Shown here: positions 1 to 9,000 of the stretch, piece by piece
Layout: every line of letters starts with the position of its first letter
How positions within the stretch are numbered: the stretch's first letter is position 1
Assembly (NCBI RefSeq): GCF_000611645.1
Contig: NW_014013023.1
Location: 11,059 to 21,798 of the forward strand
Source of the DNA: Monoraphidium neglectum
Lineage: Eukaryota > Chlorophyta > Chlorophyceae > Sphaeropleales > Selenastraceae
DNA length: 10,740 nt
Direction of reading: 5' to 3'
The notes under the pieces: model-generated
The model's database searches: none
What the model saw: only the letters and a program-made list of their open reading frames with translations
What the model was told of the DNA's origin: nothing
Translations under genes and position numbers: made by a program

Positions 1-1
1 G

Positions 2-267
2 CTGCGTGCGCTGCTCGAGCGCCGCGGGGCGCAGCACCTGGCGCCGTACGTTATCTTCGGCGACGCGTACTTCGATTGGGTTGCATCGGAAGACATGGCG
101 TGGCGAGTGCAGAGCGTTGAGGCGCAGCTGCCGGCACTGCAGCGGCTTCACGCGCAGCTGGCCGCGCGGGAGCGCCCGGGTGCCGGGACGGCGTTGGCAG
201 GAGGGGACGGAGCGCTCGGGGCGGCGGCTGGGGGCCGCAGTGCCGGGGTCGGCTTGGCAGAGGGTGC

Positions 268-329
<62 letters not shown>

Positions 330-1213
330 GGGAGGATCAGCAAGCGCTGCTAGCTGTGCTGGCAAGTTACGACGCGCAGTTGCAGCAGCGGGTGCAACAA
401 ACAGATGAGCATGCGGAGCAGGTGCGCTTGGTGGCAACGCTGATGCGACAGCTGTCACTGGCTTTGGACTTATCAGCATCTCAGCAGCAGCATGAGCAGG
501 CACAGCTGCAGTTGGATGAGCAAGCGGCAGCAGAAGCAGCGGCGGCAGAAGCAGCGGCAGAAGCGGCAGAGAGGGCGGGCGCAGCCGCGGCGGCGCACGC
601 CGCGGAAGCCGCCGGGGCCGGAGCCGGCCCCGCCGCGCCCGGCGGCGACGCGCCGGGCCGGATGGACGCGCCGAACGTGCCGCAGCCGCCGCTGCTGCGC
701 CGCGCTTACGGTCGGCCCTTCGCCGCGTTCCGCGCCGACGGCTTCGAGCCGGCGGCCGGCGGCAACGGGCGGCCGCCCGGCCGCTTCGCGGGCGCCCTGA
801 CCTGGGGCTGGGAGAAGGTCAATCAAATTGAGGCCCTGTTACAGGGCAGTGGGGACGACTGCGAGCCAGGCAGGGCGCCAGTGATGGTCCCGGGCGGGGC
901 GGCCGGCGGCCGCGGCGCCCATGCGCGGCCGCAGCGGCGCCGCGTGCTGCTGTTCTGTTATGCGAACCGGCTTGAGCAGATTGGGGTGACGCCTGGTGCT
1001 GAGGAGTGGGTGGATTACACACTGGTGCCTCTGCTGGAGGTCGCGCCCGGGCAGAGTGTGCAGGACGCGTGGATGCGGTCGCCCCGGTGTGCAGGGTATG
1101 ACGTGCTGGGGTCTGCCGAGGCCGCCCTGTCGGCCGAAGGTAGCGAGGCGGGACGGGCGCGGTGGGCGGGCGCCGTGCCGCGGGCGCTGTTTGAGCGCGG
1201 GTGGTATGTGTGA
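2..1213 (+). CDS. 3' end of unrecognised polyQ/coiled-coil protein gene (partial)
   Basis: An open frame enters from the left edge and runs to TGA at 1211-1213, giving at least 403 residues; the true start lies outside (the first ATG inside, at 95, is in frame but the frame is open before it). In order: a mixed region (residues 1-60, containing FGDAYFDWV), a 20-residue glutamine run (about 90-109), a long charged/Gln-rich segment that should form a coiled coil (about 110-175), an Ala/Glu then Gly/Pro/Ala-rich stretch (about 175-220), and a less repetitive C-terminal part with a hydrophobic VLLFCYANRLEQIGV segment. I do not recognise the family. Codon use is very GC-rich up to about base 930 and milder after. 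Several antisense frames are open here, but they are shadows of the repeats. The stop overlaps a GTATGT motif (1202-1207), which is a good splice donor, so the real gene could continue into another exon. Confidence 0.7.
269..328 (+). repeat. CAG trinucleotide repeat, (CAG)19 CAA
   Basis: Nineteen uninterrupted CAG units followed by one CAA encode 20 glutamines inside the first gene. The tract is nearly pure, so its length is probably variable between strains. It also opens poly-Ser and poly-Ala frames on either strand, which should not be taken as genes. Confidence 0.97.
520..660 (+). repeat. Low-complexity GCG/GCA/GAA (Ala-Glu, then Gly-Pro-Ala) coding tract
   Basis: Degenerate alanine and glutamate codons alternate (AAAEAAAAEAAAEAAERAG pattern) and pass into an extremely GC-rich Gly/Ala/Pro stretch. 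The Ala/Glu part probably forms a continuous helix extending the preceding coiled coil; the Gly/Pro part probably forms a flexible linker. Confidence 0.75.
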
Positions 1214-1937
1214 CCCGCGTTTGCATGTGTGCGTGGATTGGCANCGGAATCGGTGGGTGACGAGGCAAGAGGCTGGCCTGTTGTATTCAGATTACAGCTT
1301 GAGACGGATGGCCGTGTGGACTTGCGCCATGCGTGCCGCCAGGTGGGCAGGCAAGTCGCCTTTACCACAGGGTGCGGCAGGGCGGGAACATGCAGCAGTG
1401 CGTCACAGTAAGCAGTCAATTGATACAGAGAGTTTTGAAGCATAAGCGACGTCGGTTGCCTTGTATTTGATCGTACTGCAATCGAACGAGCAAGGCAGCT
1501 GACTCTGACATGCGAGGACGCTTTGATGCACACCCACACAGCCGGTGCAAAGGTGCAAAGAAGTGTGAGATGCTGGTGATGCATCCCCTTGAATGCACAC
1601 TCGACGCATCGGTGCGTTACAGCCGTAGCACACCGATTTCCAGTCAGCAAGCTGGCTGAAAACAAGGCAAGCCTGGCGCACATGTTCAGGCGGGCTGGTG
1701 TGCGCCGCTCGCCCGTTTGATGGGACCGCACAGCTGCCTTATGCACAGAGTTTGCTGCTGAGCACACCCAATTCGCTGTGATACGAAGGTCAGCCCTGCA
1801 ACCCGCATTCTGGCAGGGAGGTGGGCTGCGCGCACAACCAGCACAGGGTGCTAGCATCCGAATGGAACAGAATCGTGTGCAGGTGCATGTTTGCAAAGGA
1901 CGGTGCTACTGGCGCTGATGTGGATTGGGCAACAGGT

Positions 1938-1942
1938 TGTAA
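1938..1942 (+). terminator. Possible TGTAA polyadenylation signal of gene 1
   Basis: TGTAA is the usual poly(A) signal in volvocalean green algae. This is the first plus-strand copy I find after the stop codon at 1213, about 725 bp downstream, which fits the long 3' UTRs common in these algae. The motif is short and could be chance. Confidence 0.35.
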
Positions 1943-2629
1943 AGACGCTTAGAGTGTCAAGCGAATAGCACATCAATGTCCATAACCAACTTCGTAAACC
2001 AACACGGCAGCAATGCAGACAATCGTGACATCATCCACACGTCACCCACCCCTTGTCAACACCGATTTTTCCCCTTCGCAGGAACGGCATGCCGCGGCAG
2101 CCGCTGCTGGTACCCCTTAGCTGGAAGTCACTGCCCATGGAGCAGCAGGGCAGCAAGGCGGGGCCTTGACTGCAATGGGCGAATGAAGACCAGCAGCTGG
2201 CAGTCAGGGGGTTGAGGGGGGAGAGCAGCTGCTGGCCAGCAGCCCATGGTGTTTGCCCGAGTTGACAGCGCAGAAGGCAGCCCCGCCCCGCCACGGGGGC
2301 TGCAGGCCTGCAGGTCAACGTCCTGTCTAGCCGCAACCCGGCGCTCTTGCTTGCAGGTTTACAAAACACAAATGCTAGCAACTAACGGGCCCCCACCATG
2401 CAGCTTCTTCACCCACATATTGCTCCCCATGAGGGTTGTGGAGATACAACCTTGTCATCACAGCTGCATGCGCTCCTGGCGGAAGATGAGGCACAGCCAC
2501 GGCACCTCGTTCGCAGCCACGCTGCAGGCGCCCCCGCCTTAGAGCAGGACGTTGAGGATGTAGATTAAACACACCTTGCTGGAGATGGGGGATGAGGGCG
2601 GGAGGCTGCATGACGAGAGGAGTGATGAT

Positions 2630-2652
2630 GGGGGAGAGGGAGGGAGGTGGGG
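2630..2652 (+). other. G-quadruplex-type G-tract
   Basis: Four G runs (2630-2634, 2638-2640, 2642-2644, 2649-2652) separated by loops of 3, 1 and 4 bases meet the standard intramolecular G-quadruplex pattern. They lie in a longer purine-rich strand segment (about 2580-2655) between convergent genes. Confidence 0.5.
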
Positions 2653-2998
2653 CGATGCCCTCCTACTTTAGGGGAAGGGAGATATGCAAAAGGTGAAAAC
2701 AAGGACTGGGAGGCATGCAGGATGAATGTAGGCCTGTTGGCTTCAAGTGCCCAGGTAAAGGTGCTTTGGGGTGGAGGCACGTGTGTAAGCGTCATCGCAT
2801 ACACTGTGTCACTGGGTGGTTGCGCAGCTGGGTGGTTCAGCTGCTGGAGTGCGCATAGCATTCGGCCAATGAGTTGCAACCTGGGTTCTGGAGCTCCGGT
2901 TTTGAGTTGGGGTCACGGGGTCATGGGGCTTACTGCATTGCCGGCCACACCAACACATGCACTGCAAGCCTGATTGCCCACCCCTTGGCTCCATTCAC

Positions 2999-3364
2999 GT
3001 CCCCCAGACCCCAAAGCAGACGTCCTGCCCCGCCCCCAGGCGCCCGCGCCCCCGTGCAATTTGCAGACGCGAAGCCAGATTCGGAGCAAAAGCCAAACCT
3101 GTGCATTTGCTGGCAGTCAACATTGATCAACCATGCGTCGCTCGACATGCCACACATGGCGGTCAGCCTTGGTCCAGACCCAGAACACATGTCAGGTGCG
3201 GTCAAGATGGCGTTGGATGCCGGCCGCCTTTGCTTGTCAACCTCTGTCGAAACCAGGTCAAGCGTCCACACCTTCTCTTTCTCCTGGCCAAGCGCCTTGA
3301 TGTTGGTAGACCTTGCCTCGTACTTCGTCCACATACCCGTCATGGCCCAAAGCACCGTACTGGC
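2999..3364 (-). CDS. Candidate internal exon of an unidentified minus-strand gene
   Basis: On the minus strand a pyrimidine-rich acceptor (tttaccctctcctcag) at 3365 is followed by 122 open codons ending at a GTGAAT donor (2998-2993); both borders fall in phase 0. The peptide is balanced and charged in its first half (MWTKYEARSTNIKALGQEKE, then KVWTLDLVSTEVDKQRRP), unlike the Arg/Pro- or Ser/Cys-rich shadow frames opposite. The frame stays open on both sides (2930-3538). I do not recognise a domain and could not phase-match a neighbouring exon. It could be part of an unannotated gene, a mobile-element fragment or chance. Confidence 0.3.
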
Positions 3365-4315
3365 CTGAGGAGAGGGTAAATGATTTGCAGCACGGTTTGC
3401 AAACAATGGCGCCGACAAAGTGAGGGCGCCACTCAAGATTGAAGTGCTGCAGTGCCGTAGCACACGGAGAATGGCGGGCCTAGGTTGCAGCATTGTGTCC
3501 CCACCCTGCTTTGTATGAAAGGTTGGATTTAATGTCATACTCTGTACTACCCACGATGCACGTTATTAAACTTGCAATTAAAACCGCAGCCAAACTAGTT
3601 GTGATTTCACCCGCACACCTGCCCCCCAGTTGCACGTGGCTTCGTCCATGGCCGCCGCCGCGCACGGCCCCCCATCTGCGGTGCAGCGCAGCCCGCTGAG
3701 TGGCATGTGCTTCAGGGACGGCACGCAAGGCTGATCCGCGCTGCTGGCCCTGCTGGGGCTGCTGGGGCTGCCACTGCCTGCTGGAGAAGGGCACGTGGGC
3801 CAGGGGAGGGAAGACAAGGGTCAGCTGCGACAAGGGCAGGGGTGGACAAGAATTGGGAAAATGGTGGCTTGAGGCAACTTAGGTGCACATCAAGGCTGCA
3901 AGAGCTGCTGGTGCTGCCAGGAGAGCCAGTGTCTGAAGCTACTGCTCGGGGACGGGTGCAGAACGGAGGGGTCATAGCAGGGGTCAGCTGCAAGCACAGC
4001 AGGTGCTGGCATCTGCCAAGGGTTGCATGGGAAGGGGAATTCCACGCGTTGGATGTTCAGGGTGCGTTCCAGCAACCACGACGACGCTGCGATGCCCCTC
4101 CTCAAACACCGAACCCGCGCCCTGCAGGTCTCTGTGTTATCCCCAGTTCCCCACCTGTGGCCGCGGAACCTCCGCTACTTACCACTGGTCTGGTGCTTGA
4201 GAGAGTGGGAGCAGGTGAGAACAGGCCATCTCTGCGAGGCGCAGGCGCCGAAAGGGCGGCCAGCTTGAGTTCTCAAACAGCGGCACCGGCATGCTGTTTG
4301 TCAAGAACAGTGTCA
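3365..4315. other. Region without confident gene, downstream of the SAM-nuclease-kinase gene
   Basis: This is most likely the 3' UTR of the minus-strand gene ending at 4316 plus intergenic DNA. Open frames up to about 230 codons on the plus strand (3707-4411) run antisense into the last kinase exon and have no domain character. A minus-strand segment around 3619-3720 reads in a plausible frame and ends at a GTGTGC donor (3618-3613), but its phase does not match the candidate exon at 2999-3364. Confidence 0.4.
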
Positions 4316-6008
4316 TTACATACCACTGGTCGGGCTTGTGTCTGCGTCAGAGCGCCGGAACAGTGCGCGCAGTTCTTCCAGCTCCGCAGCCTGGGCGTTT
4401 GGGTCGCTTGACTCCTCGCTGAAGTCAAAATCAATCAGGCATGCCTGTGTGCAAGGGCGATTCACCGCATGGTTTGAAAGCCACGTCATGGGGTGATTGC
4501 AGCTGAGAGGGGATGGACTGGCAGGCGTGCCTGCAACTTTCAGGCCCGCCAACTTCATCAATGCGCAGTAATGAACAGGCGTAGGAGCCTGAGGGTGGGG
4601 CTCGCGCCTCTATCCAAAGGGCATGTAGTTTGCCCAATCCCCACAGCACAGCTGAATTGAAAGGCGGGCCAGGCCTAAATCTTCGAGCCTCGCACGCCCC
4701 CCCGATACTAACGCAAGGGAGACTGACCTTCCAGTGACCGTCCTCGATTGCCATTAAGATGTTCCGCGCACTGATGTCACCGTGGAGAACACCCCGGGCG
4801 TGAACTTCCCGCAATGCCTGCCAAGAGGGCACAGGGATGCAACCTTGAGTCCATGCTTAGAGCAGAAGATCCAACTGACGGTCAAGGTTTCAGGAGAGAC
4901 GGGTACTACATAACATCACACGCAAGATTCCCCTGAGAGCTCCTGGTGCAGTATTTGAGCTACACAAGCGCAAAAAGCTTGAAGTCCATGCCCGCGTGCC
5001 CACCTGCTCTGCAGCATTGGCCCCGCCATACATGTCGCAGCCTGGATGCCGGCCCTCTATGATTGAGGTGGCCACAAAATAGGTGCGCCCCTCGTCCCAG
5101 AAGCCGCAGCCATACAGGACAGGAATGCAGACGCCCTGGAGTGGTCTCAGGCGGTCTGCGCAGTCGGTTGAGCCAGAAAGGGGAAGCTCGTCTCAATGCC
5201 CCCCGGGGTCATCCCAGCAACTGCGCCTGGTGAGTGTTGCACTGCGGCAGCTCGAATGGGCGGCAGGGCAATGGCTGCTTTGCTGTGTCCTGTGGGCATG
5301 GCCGCTTGGAAGCGCGTCCACACGTGGACAATGCATTGTGGCCAGGCACACTCCTGCACAGAGCGCTTGCAACAGCATGCTCCCAACTGGGGTCCCATAC
5401 CATAAATTGCCACCTCCGCCTGCATCTTGGGAATCAAGTGGCTCTGCTTGGACACATCCACAGCCTTGATTGCGGCCGGCCGCCCGTAAAACCTGCAAGG
5501 GGAGAAGCGGGGGGTTTCCCAAGTCCACACACTCCCAGGTAGCTAGGGTGGCATGAGGCAGCGGTGGGGTAGGCAGCTATCATGGCACATGAGTGACCCA
5601 GTGTCAGGGCAAACCAAAAACATGCACTTGTTCACGCTGCATTGAAGCCTTTGCCAAGCTGCAGCAGCCTGCAAGCTACCATGTGCGTCACCCATGATAG
5701 TCACCTGCCCGCGAGGATGCTGCCGCACTTGCCCCATCCCAAGCACTTGTCAGCCACCACCAGAGCTGACTTGGTATGCTGCTGCTCATAGCTGTCGGTC
5801 TGCAGATCAGCACCGGCGCATCTGCCGTCTGCTGTGTACTCGTCGCCAGCTCTGCTTGGAGACATGTTGCTTGGAGAGAGGTTCCACTGCGCAGTGCTGG
5901 AGGCTGAGGCTGCTGCAGCTGGGAGGCCAGCGGGACCACCGTCCAGTGTGCCAGTACCCTCCGTGGCGCTCGCCCAAGGGCCTTCCTCCTCCTGTTTCAG
6001 CAGCACAT
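4316..6008 (-). other. Exons 5-9: minimal protein-kinase-like domain
   Basis: Exon 5 (6008-5705) ends in a glycine-rich loop (CLGWGKCGSILAG). Exon 6 (5492-5401) carries the ATP-binding Lys in PAAIKAVD and the helix-C Glu in QAEVAIY. Exon 7 (5155-5004) has LQGVCIPVLYGCGFWDEGRT, then the hinge YFVATSIIEGRHP. Exon 8 (4817-4728) has ALREVHARGVLHGDISARNI, the catalytic loop. Exon 9 (4444-4316) has CLIDFDFSEESSD, the metal-binding DFG-like triad. Only about 35 residues follow the DFD, so the C-lobe is nearly absent, as in other very small kinase-fold families. The catalytic residues are complete, so activity is possible. Confidence 0.85.
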
Positions 6009-9000
6009 CTGCGCATTTGCACACAGGTGTGCAGGCGCGCAGAAATCAGTTGCAGTTCTGGATCAATGAATGGCTGGCATGGTTTTGCAGTGCAGGGCAC
6101 TTCCGCCGCACACACCACTTCCGCCACAAGGCATTGTGGCCAATGGCAGCAATGCTATGGGACAAGGTAGCAATGATGATGATGAGGGTACTAAGAAACC
6201 CACATTGCCTGGCTGGTGCCCTCTCTGCCAAGCTGGACCAAATGATACCCTATCACATCGTGATCACAATTGTAACAGGAGGGCATTTGCCGAGGCCGGT
6301 TGAGATCCCAGTGTCGCTTCATTCAGCTCACAGCTGCAGTTCCACCCCTGCTCACACAGAAGCATCTCCAGGAGGGTGAGGTCCTCGCCGTCGGCCTGGA
6401 TGGCATCAGTAAAGGCGTATTCGTCCTGCCCCACCCGCTTGATGAAGAAGGTCCCGTTCAGGTACGTAAGAAACCCGTACCTCATGTCCTGCGCAATTAT
6501 ATGTGTCTTGGTGTCCTCTTGCACAAGCACAAGCGCGTGCGCACCAACATGGCACCCCAACTCAGGCCCAGCATTCTTGCCAACTGTTTTGATGACATTT
6601 GCGCTCACCCGGCCCCTCATGTACTCGCATACTTGCTGGGCGCAGCTCCAGGCCGCGGCGTCGCCAGCCTCAATGGCATCCGTGATCGATGATGTACACT
6701 TGAGCACCTTGGGCGTCTACGGTTAGATGGTTGCATACAAGGAAAAAGCAGGGAACGTGTGTGGTTGTGCCATCAAGGTGAGTGCACATGCTGGCCAACG
6801 ACACCTGTCGAAGCACTTCATGCAGCACAAGGCAAGCACAGCAACAAAGGCACGCGTGTGCAGCTGCGGTAATGATGCCGTGCAGACTATGCCAGGGCCA
6901 TCAACCACATGGCGTATGACACTCGTTGCTGCAGGCTCAACAACTGCCTGCACCTTGCCCTCTCCCAGCAGGAGCACCCTGTCCGTGGAGCTGTCGCAGA
7001 ACGCAAAGTCTGGCACGCCCTTCGACTGGTCCCCCCGCAGCTACTCAAAGAAGAAGGTGGCCTTGCCGACAACGCCCGTGTACATGCGGGCGATCGGCTT
7101 GCCGAAGCAGCTGACAAACCTGAAGGAGCAGAGAACGGGGCTTAGCACATCCCCCATATGCAAAACGCATGTGCTGTAGAACCAAGCCCACAGCCACAAA
7201 CCCATAACCGAGACGTTGCAAGCAGCACCCGCAGGGGCAGGCGCCCCTGCTGCAGCCGCTGAGGCTGCACGCGACGGCGGCGGCGCAGCTCGCCGTGCAC
7301 GTGCACCCGGACGTGGGAAAGTAGGCCTTGCATGAGGCAGAATGATGTGAAACACTCAGTGCACATAGCACATGGTCATGCCAAGTCCTCACATAGAGTT
7401 GCAGTTGGCCTTGCATCGCAGCAGCTTGCCCACTTCCCAGTCTGAGCTGAGGGGGTTGTATGAGAGCGACATGTCCCCGCACTTGTCAGTGAGGTATGAT
7501 GAGATGTCCTGCTTCGTGTCAGGCACCAGAGGCCACCCCACCACCGTGCACTCTGCGTAGAGACGTTGGACGGTGCCGGAGCTGTCAACCCGGGTCTGCC
7601 AAGCGGCCGGGGCTCTGGTCTTGGTGAGCTGCCGGATGGGGTAGGGACCTGGAGTGCAGGCAGGCAGGAATTGAGAAAGCAGAGGAGCATTATTGTGCTG
7701 CGCACTCAAACATAAACCAATGCCACTTGCTAGCGTATGCACAAAGGCAGGGGCAGGGCACTCGGCCAACAATGAGAGGTTTGTGCGACATTTATGATAC
7801 AAGACTTTACAAAGGATTCAACGGCGAGAGGAAAAGCAAGGGCACGGGGGGTGATGAAAGGCGGCGACATGCGAGCAGCATCTGCCGGGCCATTCAAGGC
7901 AGGCAGCCCCAAACTGCTGTCAGGTGCTTGAGCACGTTACCACAGGACTCAAAAGAGCAGCTGCGATGAGATCACACAGCTGCACCGGCAAATATTGCAT
8001 GTCATATCAGAGATTTAGGCAGGCACGCCTGTGCATATTTGGGTCCCCCATCTGTATTTGGGGTGAACAACACTCAGCTGTCAGCAACAAAGTTCAACGT
8101 CAATGTGACGGGCGCCACAACGTAACGAGCCCACGTGCAACTGGTTTTCAACCCTGACCATTGTCCCCCTCCACCAAGGCCAGCGACGGCTGCGGTGGTG
8201 ACCCCATGAAGCCCGAGCCCCACCCAATGACACCTTGCAAGGCGCCTCACCTGCCGCCGCTCCTGCTGCACCTGCACGTGATGAACAGGAGAGACAGATC
8301 GGTTGACGGCTGTGCGGAAGAATGGCGAAAGGCAGCACATAAGCGGGAGGTCAACAAGCAGTAGAGGTCAACAGCGTAATGGGGCGGAGGGGGAGAGCAA
8401 GCAGCATGGCATACCTGCAGGGGACGGATGAGCATGTGTTGAAGGGTGGGCAAATCGCCGCAAGCACCATTGCAGAAGCACGTGTTACCCACCTCCTGCT
8501 GCTGTGGGACGTCGGACGAAGCCCACGCAGAAGCCACGGAGCGTGCAGGGGGAGGGCGCGGGAGGGCGCAAAGCAGAGCGTCAAGGTGCTTGCAAGGTGC
8601 AGCTGGGTTTCAACCAGAATCAGCACTGACCATCAAACCCCTCCACACCCCACAGCAATGTCTGCTGAGGCCAACCCCAATGAAGCCTGAGCCCCGGCTA
8701 GATATCGGAATCGATTGCAAGATGCACTGCTGCTGCTGTGGGATGTTGGAAGAAGCAGGCGGGAGCCGCGGTGCAGGGGAAGAGCGTAAAACGGAAGGTC
8801 AAGCAAGACCGAGGACACAACACGAGGCACGCAGCACCACTGTCTGCCTACTGCTCCGGGACCACCAGAGCATGCCATGGCTCGGGCTCCCCCCCCCTCC
8901 CCCCCAAAAGAGCGAGAACCCCTCCCAGTAACATCCGTGGCAACCAGCACGCCTCCTGCTGGCGGTCCTGCACCTGGACAGCATTGACAGATCAGTTGAT

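Larger units (their letters stand above)
1214..2998. other. Non-coding stretch downstream of gene 1
   Basis: No frame here has convincing protein character. The longest open frame (about 290 codons, minus strand, 1015-1896) is Cys/Arg/Thr-rich, crosses an N, and partly lies antisense to the first gene. The region probably holds the 3' UTR of the first gene and intergenic DNA. The notable items inside are a TGTAA motif at 1938-1942 and a G-rich tract at 2580-2655. Confidence 0.5.
6356..7648 (-). other. Exons 2-4: PD-(D/E)xK nuclease-fold region
   Basis: Exon 2 (7648-7393) follows acceptor ctgcactccag and ends at GTGAGG with phase 2, restoring a Met codon across the border with exon 3 (7119-6954). 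Exon 3 holds CFGKPIARMYTGVVGKATFF, then GVPDFAFCDSSTDRVLLLGE, giving P-D191, 15 residues, then E207-x-K209. Exon 4 (6707-6356) supplies QVCEY, a QxxxY motif like that of RecB-type nucleases, and MRYGFLTYLNGTFFIKRVGQ, a beta-rich segment that would close the core. The exon 3/4 border falls just after the catalytic Lys. All metal-binding and catalytic positions expected for an active nuclease are present apart from the preceding stop codon at 180. Confidence 0.75.

Noticed and set aside
51..503. Minus-strand and alternative plus-strand frames through the CAG tract (poly-Ala, poly-Ser)
   Set aside because: The repeat opens all these frames; only the poly-Gln frame continues as a balanced protein on both sides.
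1015..1896. 293-codon minus-strand open frame
   Set aside because: It crosses an N, partly overlaps gene 1 antisense, is Cys/Thr/Arg-rich without domain pattern, and has no matching splice or start context.
5834..6379. 181-codon plus-strand open frame across introns 4 and exons 4-5
   Set aside because: It is antisense to well-supported kinase-gene exons and lacks a recognisable domain apart from the weak zinc-like pattern in another frame.
7025..7043. A 19-nt GT...AG segment that could splice out the in-frame TAG
   Set aside because: It is far shorter than any other intron here and would shift the reading frame, destroying the nuclease motif.
7389..7434. GTGGGC at 7433 as the donor of exon 2
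   Set aside because: It would leave phase 0, which does not match exon 3 (needs two bases before it). The GTGAGG at 7392 matches phase 2 and is a stronger donor.
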